64,000 bases of DNA from VAXT01 sp963827725 (GTDB taxonomy: Bacteria; Actinomycetota; Thermoleophilia; Gaiellales; Gaiellaceae), in contig CAWHBM010000001.1 of NCBI GenBank assembly GCA_963827725.1, forward strand, positions 310,001-374,000. Reading direction: 5' to 3'. Made by a program: the position numbers and the translations under genes. This document shows positions 41,540-49,722 of the stretch, one piece after another; the stretch's first letter is position 1, and every line of letters starts with the position of its first letter. The notes below the pieces were generated by a model. It did no database searches. It was not told the origin of the DNA and was given only the letters and a program-made list of their open reading frames with translations.

Positions 41540-43375
41540 ATGGCCAAGCCGGTCGAGCAGCTCGAACAGGTGATCATTCGCTTCGCAGGCGACTCCGGCG
41601 ACGGCATGCAGCTCACAGGAGGGCGCTTCGCAAGCGAGACCGCGCTCCTTGGCAACGACCTCTCGACGCTACCGGACTTCCCGGCCGAGATTCGAGCGCC
41701 GGCGGGCTCGCTCCCGGGCGTCTCCGGGTTCCAGATCCACTTCTCCGACCACGACATTCTCACGCCCGGCGACGCGCCGAACGTCCTCGTCGTCATGAAC
41801 CCCGCGGCGCTGCGCACGAACCTGAAGGACCTGCCCCTCGGCGGCACGCTCATCGTCGACATCGACGCGTTCACGGATCGGAACCTCACGAAGGCGGGCT
41901 ATACCGCGAACCCACTCGAGGACGGGACGGTCGACGACTACAACGTCCACGAGGTTCCGCTCACTTCCCTCACCCTCGAAGAGCTGAAGAAGGTCGACGT
42001 CACGAAGCGGGAGGCGGAGCGCTCGAAGAACATGTTCGCGCTCGGGCTCATGTCGTGGCTCTACACGCGCCCGACCCAGGGCACGATCGACTTCATCGAG
42101 TCCAAGTTCGCGAAGCGGCCCGAGATCGCCGAGGCGAATACGCGCGCGTTCAGGGCGGGGTACGCGTTCGGCGAGACGAGCGAAGGCTTCGTCACCCAGT
42201 ACGAAGTCGCGCCGGCGGAGCTGGCGCCTGGGACTTACCGGAATGTGACGGGCAACCAGGCGCTCGGGCTCGGCCTGGTCGCGGCGAGCGTCCAGTCGAA
42301 GCTGCCGCTGTTCCTGAGCGCGTACCCGATCACACCGGCCTCCGACATCCTCCACGACCTCGCGCGCTACAAGAACTTCGGCGTGCGCACCTTCCAGGCC
42401 GAGGACGAGATCGCGGCTGTCGGCGCCGCTCTCGGCGCGAGCTTCGGCGGCGCGCTGGGGGTCTGCACATCCAGCGGGCCGGGCGTGATCCTGAAGCAGG
42501 AGACGATCGGGCTCGCCGTCACGCTCGAGCTGCCTCTGCTCATCCTCGATATCCAGCGCGCCGGGCCCTCGACCGGAATGCCGACGAAGCCGGAGCAGGC
42601 CGACCTGCTGGCGGTCATGTTCGGACGCAACGCCGAGTCGCCGGTGCCCGTGATCGCAGCCTCCACTCCCGGCGGCTGCTTCGACGCCGCGATCGAGGCG
42701 ACACGGATCGCGCTCAAGTACAGGACGCCTGTCTTCCTGCTCTCCGACGCGTACCTCGCCAACGGCTCCGAGCCCTGGCTCCTGCCGGATGTCGGCTCGC
42801 TGCCGGACATCTCGGTCGAGTTCGCCGAGCAGCCGAACGTGGACGGCGGATTCATGCCCTACCTGCGAGACCCCGAGACGCTTGCGCGCGAGTGGGCGAT
42901 TCCGGGGACTCCCGGGCTCGAGCACCGGATCGGAGGGCTCGAGAAGGAGGACGTCACGGGCAACGTCTCCTACGACCCCGACAACCATGACCACATGGTC
43001 CGCTTACGGGCGCAGAAAGTGGCCGGGATCGCGGCCGACATTCCCGAGCTCCAGGTGGACGACCCCGACGGCGCCACTCTGCTCGTGCTCGGTTGGGGCG
43101 GGACCTATGGGCCGATCCAGTCGGCTGCGCGGAGGCTGCGCAAGACGGGCAAGAACGTCGCGCATGCGCACCTGACGCACCTGAACCCGTTCCCGCGCAA
43201 CCTCGGTGACGTGCTGCGCAGCTACGACAAGGTGCTCGTGCCCGAGATGAACCTCGGCCAGCTGCTCAAGCTCGTGCGCGCCGAGTTCCTCGTGGACGCG
43301 GTCGGCTACAACAAGGTGCGAGGGCTGCCGTTCCGCTCGGATGAGCTCGCCGAGGCGATCGAGGCGATGCTGTGA
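41540..43375 (+). CDS. korA: 2-oxoglutarate:ferredoxin oxidoreductase, fused gamma-alpha subunit
   Basis: Oxidatively decarboxylates 2-oxoglutarate to succinyl-CoA with reduction of ferredoxin, replacing or backing up the TCA dehydrogenase. 611 residues from ATG (AGAGGA just upstream). Residues about 1-190 are the gamma domain (RFAGDSGDGMQLTGGRFA). The rest is the pyrimidine-binding alpha domain (ALGLGLVAASVQSKLPLFLSAYPITPASDILH, SSGPGVILKQETIGLAVTLELPL). The partner korB follows after three tiny genes. Confidence 0.94.
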   Translation: MAKPVEQLEQVIIRFAGDSGDGMQLTGGRFASETALLGNDLSTLPDFPAEIRAPAGSLPGVSGFQIHFSDHDILTPGDAPNVLVVMNPAALRTNLKDLPLGGTLIVDIDAFTDRNLTKAGYTANPLEDGTVDDYNVHEVPLTSLTLEELKKVDVTKREAERSKNMFALGLMSWLYTRPTQGTIDFIESKFAKRPEIAEANTRAFRAGYAFGETSEGFVTQYEVAPAELAPGTYRNVTGNQALGLGLVAASVQSKLPLFLSAYPITPASDILHDLARYKNFGVRTFQAEDEIAAVGAALGASFGGALGVCTSSGPGVILKQETIGLAVTLELPLLILDIQRAGPSTGMPTKPEQADLLAVMFGRNAESPVPVIAASTPGGCFDAAIEATRIALKYRTPVFLLSDAYLANGSEPWLLPDVGSLPDISVEFAEQPNVDGGFMPYLRDPETLAREWAIPGTPGLEHRIGGLEKEDVTGNVSYDPDNHDHMVRLRAQKVAGIAADIPELQVDDPDGATLLVLGWGGTYGPIQSAARRLRKTGKNVAHAHLTHLNPFPRNLGDVLRSYDKVLVPEMNLGQLLKLVRAEFLVDAVGYNKVRGLPFRSDELAEAIEAML

Positions 43376-43572
43376 GCACCCGGACCGATCGGTTCCTCTT
43401 CAGCACCGGACCCGGGGTGGGTGCGCTCTGGTGGGCGCTCATCGCCTTCATCCTCGGCTTCGCAGCGATCCTCGGCCTGATCAAGGGCACCTGGTGGGCG
43501 GCGTTCCTCCTCATCCCAGCCTGTCTCCTGGCTTGGCAGGCATCGCGCGCGTTCGGGAGGCGCGAGCGGTGA
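43372..43572 (+). CDS. Tiny membrane protein between korA and korB (1)
   Basis: 66 residues; the GTG overlaps the korA stop (GTGA). A single hydrophobic block of two membrane helices (GALWWALIAFILGFAAILGLI and TWWAAFLLIPACLLAWQA) is followed by a basic end, FGRRER. Starts and stops are coupled to neighbours on both sides, which supports translation. Function unknown; may anchor or modulate the oxidoreductase. Confidence 0.65.
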   Translation: MSTRTDRFLFSTGPGVGALWWALIAFILGFAAILGLIKGTWWAAFLLIPACLLAWQASRAFGRRER

Positions 43573-43763
43573 GCGAGGCGTTCTCGTATGCGGAGACCAA
43601 GAACGGCAAGGTCTTCATCGCGTGGGAGGGTCGCCGCGTGACGACCTTGGCCGGTGAGGCGGCGCGAAGGTTTTCCTCGAGGGCGGAAGGCCTCGACGCG
43701 GAGGGCCTGCAGCAGTTGATGGCGCGCGCTACCGGGAACTTCAAGCGCGGGAACGAGCGATGA
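43569..43763 (+). CDS. Tiny conserved-looking protein between korA and korB (2)
   Basis: 64 residues from a GTG that overlaps the previous stop. Soluble, with an N-terminal beta-hairpin-like SYAETKNGKVFIAWEGRRVTTL and a helical remainder ending ATGNFKRGNER. It reads like a small folded domain rather than a random frame. Its stop overlaps the ATG of the next small gene (ATGA). Function unknown. Confidence 0.62.
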   Translation: MSEAFSYAETKNGKVFIAWEGRRVTTLAGEAARRFSSRAEGLDAEGLQQLMARATGNFKRGNER

Positions 43764-43903
43764 GGGGCCGCTTCCCGTTCGCGACGTTGATGGCGGGGGT
43801 GGCGGGCGCGGTGCTGCTTCTGTCCGGCGAGGTCGTGTGGGCGATCGTCTTCTTCGTGGTTGCGGCAGTGTTCGCGGCCATGACCCTGAGGAGCGCCAAG
43901 TGA
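43760..43903 (+). CDS. Tiny membrane protein between korA and korB (3)
   Basis: 47 residues from ATG overlapping the previous stop. Two short hydrophobic stretches (TLMAGVAGAVLLLSG and WAIVFFVVAAVFAAMTL) with basic ends suggest a small membrane hairpin. korB starts 27 bases after its stop. The chain of overlaps argues for real expression. Confidence 0.6.
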   Translation: MRGRFPFATLMAGVAGAVLLLSGEVVWAIVFFVVAAVFAAMTLRSAK

Positions 43904-43930
43904 CGCGAAAACGGCGGAAACGGGAAGCTC

Positions 43931-44923
43931 GTGCAGCTGACCGCGAAGGACTTCAAGTCCGACCAGGAGGTGCGCTGGTGCCCGGGCTGCGGCGACTACG
44001 CGATCCTCGCCGCGATGCAGGGCTTCATGCCGGAGCTCGGCATCCCGCGCGAGCGGATCGTCTTCATCTCGGGGATCGGTTGCGCCGCGCGCTTCCCGTA
44101 CTACATGCAGACCTACGGGATGCACTCGATCCACGGCCGCGCGCCGGCGATCGCGACCGGTCTCTCGACGTCCCGCCCGGACCTTTCCGTCTGGGTCGTG
44201 ACCGGCGACGGCGACGCGCTCTCGATCGGCGGCAACCACCTGATCCACGCGCTGCGCCGCAACGTGAACGTGAAGATCCTCCTCTTCAACAACCAGATCT
44301 ACGGGCTGACCAAGGGCCAGTACTCCCCGACGAGCCCGCTCGGGACACGGAACAAGTCGACGCCGATGGGCTCGCTCGACTGGCCTTTCAACCCCGTCTC
44401 GATCGCGCTCGGCGCGGAGGCGAGCTTCGTGGGCCGCTCGATCGACACCGACAAGAAGCACCTGACCGAGGTCCTGCGCCGGGCGGCGAACCACAAGGGG
44501 TCGGCGCTCGTCGAGATCTACCAGAACTGCAACGTCTACAACGACGGGGCGTTCGACGCGGTCAAGGAGCAAACCGAGAACCAGATCCGCCTCGAGCACG
44601 GCAAGCCGATCCGCTTCGGCGCCGAGGAGGAGCGAGGCGTGAAGCTACGGCCAGATGGCTCATGCGAGCTCGTCGACGTGGCGCAGGTGGGCGAGGAGTC
44701 GCTGCTCGTCCACGACGAGCACCACGAAGCCGCGAGCCTCGCGTTCTCGCTCTCGCGGATCTCACACACCCCGCACGGCCCGACTCCGATCGGAGTCTTC
44801 CGAGACATCGAGCGCCCGGTCTACGACGAGCTCATGGCCGAGCAGCTCGAGACGTCGAAAGCCGAGCGCGGCGAGGGCGACCTGTCGTCGCTCCTTCGCG
44901 CCGGCGACACCTGGACGATCTAG
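43931..44923 (+). CDS. korB: 2-oxoglutarate:ferredoxin oxidoreductase beta subunit
   Basis: 330 residues from GTG. Thiamine-diphosphate-binding subunit: WCPGCGDY near the start, SGIGCAARFPYYM, the Mg/TPP motif VVTGDGDALSIGGNHLIHALRRNVNVKILLFNNQIYGLTKGQ, and the C-terminal KQTENQ region. No ferredoxin-type cluster domain is fused, as expected for the two-subunit actinobacterial KorAB. It pairs with korA 560 bases upstream. Its end overlaps the dead ion-channel gene on the other strand. Confidence 0.95.
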   Translation: MQLTAKDFKSDQEVRWCPGCGDYAILAAMQGFMPELGIPRERIVFISGIGCAARFPYYMQTYGMHSIHGRAPAIATGLSTSRPDLSVWVVTGDGDALSIGGNHLIHALRRNVNVKILLFNNQIYGLTKGQYSPTSPLGTRNKSTPMGSLDWPFNPVSIALGAEASFVGRSIDTDKKHLTEVLRRAANHKGSALVEIYQNCNVYNDGAFDAVKEQTENQIRLEHGKPIRFGAEEERGVKLRPDGSCELVDVAQVGEESLLVHDEHHEAASLAFSLSRISHTPHGPTPIGVFRDIERPVYDELMAEQLETSKAERGEGDLSSLLRAGDTWTI

Positions 44924-45784
44924 TCCGCGACTGGACGCGGCAGGGTAAGGCTGCTGCGACCCGAGCTCGTCAGCCGTGTGGACGCAGGATCGTGATCGTT
45001 CCAGCCCGGAGCCGGGGCGATGTTCGAGCCGATCGTCCTCGTCAGCGACAGCCGTTTCCGGCGCTCCATCTCGCGCGCCTCTTCCATCGAGGTCGGCACG
45101 ATTCCGATCAGGACGTTGATGATGATGAACACCGTGACGAGGATGAAGGTCACGAAGTAGATCTACGACCACGGGTGCACTTCCATCGCGCGCTCCATAT
45201 AGCGAGGGAAGTCCTCGAGCGTCACCAGCACGAAGAGGCTCAGCATCGCCCGCCCGATGTTGCCCCAGTCCTCCGGCAGCTCCTCTGCGAAGAGCAGCCA
45301 TCCGAGCATCCCGTAGACGAACAGCATCAGGGTCATCAGGAGCAGCATGCTCCCGAGCGGCGGCAGCGACCGGACGACCGCCGGTCACCAGCACGCGCAG
45401 GTCCGGGAGGATCCGCACGACACGCACGACGCGGAGCATCGCGCGAGCCGGAGCAGGGTCGAGCTCTCCGGACGCCTGGGATGAACGCGAAACCGATCAC
45501 GACGAAGTCGAAACGTTCGGCAGGACTGATCGGAAGAAGTCCTGATGTTCGTCGGCATTGGCTTCATCGCCCTCCGCACCGCTGCCGTCGCCTCGACGAC
45601 GAAGAAGGCGAGGAAGAGGTCGTTCAGCAGGTTGAGCGTGTCGCCGTGATCGCGCTCGATCATCGGGATAGCGTCTGCAGGCCGAGGACGACCGCGTTCG
45701 CGAGGATCACGTCAGGACGAGGGCGGTAAACACGGGCGACTCGACGAGCCTCCAGAGCCGGTTCGGGCGCGCGGGAGGCTGCAC
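44920..45784 (-). pseudogene. Voltage-gated-like ion channel (Ion_trans family), degraded
   Basis: Pieces of one channel can be read in order across all three minus frames: NRLWRLVESPVFTALVLT, ILANAVVLGLQTLS, ERDHGDTLNLLNDLFLAFFVVEA, FDFVVIGFAFIPGVR, SSTLLRLAR, MLRVVRVVRILPDLRVLVTG, VRSLPPLGSMLLLMTLMLFVYG, then the pore-side segment LEDFPRYMERAMEVHPWS. There a TAG (45163-45165) replaces the expected Trp codon before IYFVTFILVTVFIIINVLIG. At least five frame changes of both signs plus a nonsense codon point to a real pseudogene, although sequencing errors may add some. The tail overlaps korB by four bases. Confidence 0.72.
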
Positions 45785-45810
45785 GGCCCCAATTCTCTGT
45801 TCGGAGTCGG

Positions 45811-47424
45811 CTACCGCCGAACGTTGGCGAAGGTCGCCTGGCTGAGGAATCCCCCGGCCGGTTCCATCGCGACCGAGAACACCGCCACAGGGCGACCACC
45901 AACCCAGGAGACCGAGAAGTAGTCCCCGAGCATGGGTCCGAGCGAGGTGTCCGCGAGCCAATTCAGCGGCATCGAGACCGCATTGAGCTGCTGCGGGAGC
46001 GTCCACGTTGTGCCGGCATCGCTCGAGGTGACGAGGGCGACATCAGTGACTAGACACACGGCGGCTGGATTGCAGACGTTCGGCGGCCTCAGCGAGTAGT
46101 ACAGCACCGCGAGGCGAGCCGTACTGCCCGCTGTCGCCGGATCGACGGCGAGCGCGGGCAGCACGTAGTCGAGCGAGCCCTCGGCCCCACCGGTTGGGAT
46201 CCCGACCGGTTCCGTCCACGTGATGCCGTTTCGCGACTGGGCCAGCACGAGGTCCTCCTCGCACTGCTCACAGTTGCTCCAGGTGACGTAGACCGTCCCC
46301 TGCGAGTCGGCATCCGCGGACACGAACGGCGGCGCTCGCAGCCAGCTCGAGCCGGGGTCGTGGAGCGGGGCAACCCGAACGGGTGGGCCGAAGCTCACGC
46401 CGCCGTTGGTCGAGCGCGTCGCAGCGATCTCGTTTCCAAGCGGGGAGGTCGCGCCGAAGACCGTGTAGACGAGCACGAGGTCACCGTTCGGGCGAACGAC
46501 CGGCTGGAGGCCGTTGACGCCGGCGTCCGGTCGGCCGGGGTCGACAGTCGCCGGCGCAGTCCAGGTGCGGCCGCCATCGATCGAGCGACGAGTCTCGACG
46601 AGATCCTCGTCGAAGTTCATGTACGAGATGTAGCACCGGCCCCGGAAGCGGCTCGCGGGCCAGTTGTCACAGGTGATCCATTCCTTGTCGTACTGGCCCG
46701 CGAGGTCTCTGGCCGCCCTCACCGGCAGGTTCCAGGTCAACCCGTTGCGCGAGCGGCTGACCAGCACCCCGTCACTGTCGAGGGAGGCGGCGAGCCACCA
46801 GCGGTGGGCGGCGTCGTAGGCGACCACCGGGTCGCTGACAGCGAAGGACAAGCCTGGGGGTGTCGAGAAAGACGAAAGACCGGGGAGCAAACCGCGCTTC
46901 CACGTGCGCCCGCCGTTTCGCGACGTGGCGAAGCCGATGTTCGCGGCGCCGCCATCGAGGAAGCGCCCGGACTGGAAGACGCTGACGATCGTGGAGCCGA
47001 ACGAGTAGCTGTCGGGCTCCACCTGTGTCTCGTGCTGGGACTCGCTCTGCCGGTCGCGGTCGCGGGAAAGTTGGCGGCTCACGACCTCGCAATCGGCCTT
47101 GACGACGTCGGCGAGGTCGGCGTTGACGATGTCCCGGCCGCCGCCGCATTGCACCGTGTCTCGTCGCCCGTCTCCGCCCGTAGAAAGCCAGTCGGCCCCC
47201 GCGTCACCCGAGAGTCGGTCGCGTCCAGACCCTCCATTGAGGAGGTCGCGCGCGCCACGGCCCCTGAGGACGTCGTTGCCCGCGCGCCCATAGAGCTCGT
47301 CGGACTGCGCGGTCCCTCTCAACAGATCCGATCCCGGCGTCCCGCGGAAGATCGCGCCGCTTGCAGCCTGAATCGCGGTAAACCCCGTTGCGAGGAGCAG
47401 CGCCGCGCTCAGAACTTTTCGCAT
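45811..47424 (-). CDS. Secreted protein: RTX-type calcium-binding repeats plus BNR/sialidase-like beta-propeller
   Basis: 537 residues with a signal peptide (MRKVLSAALLLATGFTAIQAASG). Residues about 25-115 are RTX-like nonapeptide repeats (GTPGSDLLRG, GRAGNDVLRG, GSGRDRLSG, DAGADWLS), expected to bind calcium outside the cell. Residues about 130-535 form a six-bladed BNR propeller with Asp-box sequences SRNGGRTW, SIDGGRTW, STNGGVSF and SSDAGTTW. This half is homologous to the two proteins at 57-60 kb. True sialidase catalytic Arg/Tyr/Glu residues cannot be assigned, so enzyme activity is uncertain. Confidence 0.82.
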   Translation of the reverse strand: MRKVLSAALLLATGFTAIQAASGAIFRGTPGSDLLRGTAQSDELYGRAGNDVLRGRGARDLLNGGSGRDRLSGDAGADWLSTGGDGRRDTVQCGGGRDIVNADLADVVKADCEVVSRQLSRDRDRQSESQHETQVEPDSYSFGSTIVSVFQSGRFLDGGAANIGFATSRNGGRTWKRGLLPGLSSFSTPPGLSFAVSDPVVAYDAAHRWWLAASLDSDGVLVSRSRNGLTWNLPVRAARDLAGQYDKEWITCDNWPASRFRGRCYISYMNFDEDLVETRRSIDGGRTWTAPATVDPGRPDAGVNGLQPVVRPNGDLVLVYTVFGATSPLGNEIAATRSTNGGVSFGPPVRVAPLHDPGSSWLRAPPFVSADADSQGTVYVTWSNCEQCEEDLVLAQSRNGITWTEPVGIPTGGAEGSLDYVLPALAVDPATAGSTARLAVLYYSLRPPNVCNPAAVCLVTDVALVTSSDAGTTWTLPQQLNAVSMPLNWLADTSLGPMLGDYFSVSWVGGRPVAVFSVAMEPAGGFLSQATFANVRR

Positions 47425-47466
47425 GCGTCACCCAGCCTACGGGCGCGCAGCGGTTTAGTCGAATGT

Positions 47467-47685
47467 CTACGGAGCCGACTTGCCCAGACCGTCCGGATGA
47501 AGCGTCGCGATCAGCTGCTCGACGTCCTTGACCTCGAGCAGTCGCCTGTGGTGCTCGTAGTGAGCTCTGCGGGCATCCGCTCGCCGGCGCTCGGGGCTCT
47601 TGCCGTCGCCGAAATCCAGCACGAACGGCTCTTCAGGGGCACGGTGTCTTCGTAGTCGGAGCACGAGAAACCTCCGTGTGCTCAC
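47467..47685 (-). CDS. Small hypothetical protein
   Basis: 72 residues, basic and helical (ERRRADARRAHYEHHRRLLEVKDVEQLIATLHPDG in the centre). The first 12 residues are Arg-rich. No domain recognised. Downstream of the pilin genes and 42 bases before the RTX-BNR gene on the same strand. A long open frame also exists on the other strand, so coding is only moderately supported. Confidence 0.4.
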   Translation of the reverse strand: MSTRRFLVLRLRRHRAPEEPFVLDFGDGKSPERRRADARRAHYEHHRRLLEVKDVEQLIATLHPDGLGKSAP

Positions 47686-47760
47686 GGCGTGACCGCACCG
47701 CCTGGGGTTATCTGTCAGTACCTACTATCGGACGATCGGGCTCGGGCCCACATCCCCTGC

Positions 47761-47922
47761 CTAGGTGAACAGACCGGCGACTTCACCGATCGCTCCCGTG
47801 GTCGCGCCGGCGAGGAGTGCGAACGCGGCCAGGCAGGCGAGCGTGATGACGGTCAGCACCGTCGCGTACTCGGCCATGGTCTGGCCTTCTTCGCGTGCGA
47901 GCAAGCTGTAGAGCTTCTGCAT
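47761..47922 (-). CDS. Flp/Fap-type pilin (1)
   Basis: 53 residues. Short basic leader MQKLYSLLAREEGQTMAEYA contains the pilin signature G-x(2-4)-A-E-Y: prepilin peptidase would cut after Gly in EEGQTMAEY. A 20-residue hydrophobic helix (VLTVITLACLAAFALLAG) follows. GGAGGT precedes the ATG. It is nearly the same length as the second pilin 175 bases upstream. No tad secretion genes are in the window. Confidence 0.87.
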   Translation of the reverse strand: MQKLYSLLAREEGQTMAEYATVLTVITLACLAAFALLAGATTGAIGEVAGLFT

Positions 47923-48044
47923 CGTGCAGACCTCCTGGACGGATCGGCGCGCCTCTGTGCCGAAAGATGGGGTACCTGGGGAATCGTCCAAACGACGCTC
48001 AGACGCGATCCCCCGCGGCAGGGATCCGGTCCCGAAACGAGCTA

Positions 48045-48078
48045 ACGGCGCGGCTGGAGTGACTCCCAGCCGCGCCGT
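48045..48078 (-). terminator. Hairpin after the upstream pilin gene
   Basis: Perfect 13-base stem ACGGCGCGGCTGG (48045-48057) with CCAGCCGCGCCGT (48066-48078) and an 8-base loop, followed on the minus strand by TAGCTCGTTTCG. It lies 18 bases beyond the stop of the second pilin and probably separates or stabilises the two pilin transcripts. Confidence 0.65.
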
Positions 48079-48096
48079 CATGTACGTCGGTGCGCG

Positions 48097-48258
48097 TTAC
48101 GTGATGTAGCCGGCGACGCGGTTCAGGGCGCTGACGATATTCCCGGAAAGCAGGGCGAGGGCGCCGAAGACCGCGATCGTAATGACTGCCAGGACGACGC
48201 CGTACTCGGCCATCGTCTGTCCGTCTTCACGTGCGAGCCAGTTGTAGAGCTTCTGCAT
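48097..48258 (-). CDS. Flp/Fap-type pilin (2)
   Basis: 53 residues and clearly a paralogue of the other pilin: MQKLYNWLAREDGQTMAEYG, then hydrophobic VVLAVITIAVFGALALLSG. The prepilin-peptidase site is DGQTMAEY. The leader sequences before both ATGs are alike (GGAGGTCTGC), so the two genes probably arose by tandem duplication. Likely expressed at a high level, with strong hairpins both before and after the gene. Confidence 0.88.
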   Translation of the reverse strand: MQKLYNWLAREDGQTMAEYGVVLAVITIAVFGALALLSGNIVSALNRVAGYIT

Positions 48259-48378
48259 CGGAGCAGACCTCCATGGGTGGATCGGTACGGCCGCTGCACC
48301 GACGATTGCGGTGTTGCGTACATCGTTCGGAGGAGCCCGCCTGCCAATCCCTTGAAAGAGCGTTTTTGCCCCGGAACG

Positions 48379-48409
48379 GCGAAGCCCGCCTCTGCGGGGC
48401 GGGCTTCGC
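48379..48409. terminator. Hairpin between RTX gene and pilin gene
   Basis: Perfect stem GCGAAGCCCGCC (48379-48390) with GGCGGGCTTCGC (48398-48409). It lies 28 bases past the stop of the RTX gene on the minus strand. No T-run follows it, so it may be a Rho-assisted terminator or mRNA end protector. Confidence 0.55.
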
Positions 48410-48437
48410 GGGGAGCGCGGGGAGGGGCGGGGAAGCT

Positions 48438-48992
48438 CTAGTCGTCCGTCTTGGTCGTGGAGACCGTGCGGACTACCTCGCAATTGACGTGCGTGTCCTG
48501 CTCGTAGGCGTTCAGCCAGACGACGTCATGTCCTGGCCCGCAGTCGAGCACGTCGACCTGGTTGTCACGGGCAAGCGCGTGGAGGCGGTCGTTGCCGTCG
48601 CCTCCGTTTTCGATGTCGACGCCGCGCCCGACGAAGAGCCGGTCGTTGCCGGGACCGCCTTCGACGGTGTCGTCGCCGTGCCGGCCGCGAATGAAGTCGT
48701 TGTCGTCGGAGCCGTTCAGGACGTCGTTGCCGGGTCCGCCGATGATCCGGTCGTTGCCGGCGCCGGCGTCGACGAGGTCGTTACCCCAACCGGCGTAGAT
48801 CCGGTCGTTCCCGCTGAGGGCGTTAACCGTGTCGTTGCCGGCCTTGGCACGAATGAGATCGCGGGCGGGCGTTCCTGTTAGGACATCGTCGCCGTTCGTG
48901 CCACGGATCACGGTGACGTGCCTTGCCGCTGCCGCGCTGACGACGACGAGCGCGAGCAGGGACACGAGTGTGAGGAATCGGAGTTTGTTCAT
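48438..48992 (-). CDS. Secreted RTX-type calcium-binding repeat protein
   Basis: 184 residues with a signal peptide (MNKLRFLTLVSLLALVVVSAAAA). Residues 27-150 are about eleven tandem glycine/aspartate nonapeptides (GTNGDDVLTG, AGAGNDRIIG, GPGNDVLNG, GRHGDDTVEG, GPGNDRLFVG), forming a parallel beta-roll with calcium. The short C-terminal end has a Cys pair region (VLDCGPGHDVVW, VNCEVV), also found in the RTX part of the 45.8 kb protein. No enzymatic domain; probably a cell-surface or released structural protein. Confidence 0.87.
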   Translation of the reverse strand: MNKLRFLTLVSLLALVVVSAAAARHVTVIRGTNGDDVLTGTPARDLIRAKAGNDTVNALSGNDRIYAGWGNDLVDAGAGNDRIIGGPGNDVLNGSDDNDFIRGRHGDDTVEGGPGNDRLFVGRGVDIENGGDGNDRLHALARDNQVDVLDCGPGHDVVWLNAYEQDTHVNCEVVRTVSTTKTDD

Positions 48993-49092
48993 GGCTCCCA
49001 GTAAGAACCCCGCCCGTGAGCAGGGCGTTTTCGATCCGAAAGGATTTAGTAAGGATCGGTCTGGGGCTAGCCAGAGAGCGGTAGTCAGGCGA

Positions 49093-49458
49093 TCAGGCTG
49101 CGCTCAGCTCGATGACTCGCTCGTCGCGAGCGTTGCGGTAGTCCGGGCCGAGCGCGTCGGTGAGCTTGCGCTCGAGCTCGCCACTCGCTGCCAGCTCCTC
49201 GACGATGTCCGCGCCGCCGATCAGCTCGCCCTTGACGAACACCTGCGGGATCGTCGGCCAGCCGGAGAGCGCCGAGAGCTCCTGCCGGAAGCGGGGGTCG
49301 GGGAGGATGTCGATCGTGGTTACGGGCGCCCCGGCCGCGCGTAGGGCCGCGAGCGCGCGCTGGGAGTTCCCGCAGGCGGCGAAGCTCGGCGATCCCTTCA
49401 TGAAGAGCGTCACCTGCTCGGTCTCGATGATCTCGCTGATCTGGTCGCGAAGGCTCAA
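49093..49458 (-). CDS. Monothiol glutaredoxin (Grx4-like) with CGNS active site
   Basis: 121 residues, TTG start that overlaps the bolA stop (TTGA). Grx4 features: VTLFMKGSPSFAACGNSQRALAAL (active Cys-29), WPTIPQVFVKGELIGGADIVEEL. The usual CGFS motif is CGNS here (Phe to Asn at 31), an uncommon change next to the [2Fe-2S]-binding Cys. Role: Fe-S carrier or redox partner together with BolA, as known for Grx4-BolA pairs. Confidence 0.9.
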   Translation of the reverse strand: MSLRDQISEIIETEQVTLFMKGSPSFAACGNSQRALAALRAAGAPVTTIDILPDPRFRQELSALSGWPTIPQVFVKGELIGGADIVEELAASGELERKLTDALGPDYRNARDERVIELSAA

Positions 49459-49688
49459 GGGGTTCCTTTCGTCTTGATGCGAAGCTCGTGGATGGAGCCG
49501 TCGGCGAGTGGCGCTGAGAGCGCGTCGTAGACGAGCTTGTGCTGGTCGACGAGGGAGAGTCCCTCGAAACGGCCGCTGGCGACGGTCACCTGGAAGTGGT
49601 CGCCGCCGCCGGTACGGTCGACGACGGAGAGCTCCGTCGCATCAGGGAAAGCCTCGGCGAGAAGCTCCTGGAGTGGATCGGTCGGCAC
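49455..49688 (-). CDS. BolA family protein
   Basis: 77 residues from GTG. BolA/YrbA-type fold: LLAEAFPDATELSVVDRTGGGDHFQVTVASGRFEGLSLVDQHKLVYDAL, with the conserved His in DQHKLVYDAL that shares the Fe-S cluster with a monothiol glutaredoxin. The glutaredoxin gene follows directly with a four-base overlap, so a BolA-Grx complex for iron-sulfur handling is very likely. Confidence 0.92.
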   Translation of the reverse strand: MPTDPLQELLAEAFPDATELSVVDRTGGGDHFQVTVASGRFEGLSLVDQHKLVYDALSAPLADGSIHELRIKTKGTP

Positions 49689-49722
49689 AAGCTCATCGTA
49701 GCCCGCGAGTACGCTCTCCCCC

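Noticed and set aside
44762..45729. Plus-strand open frame over the ion-channel region
   Set aside because: Arg/Asp-rich shadow frame; the minus strand carries recognisable channel segments despite its damage.
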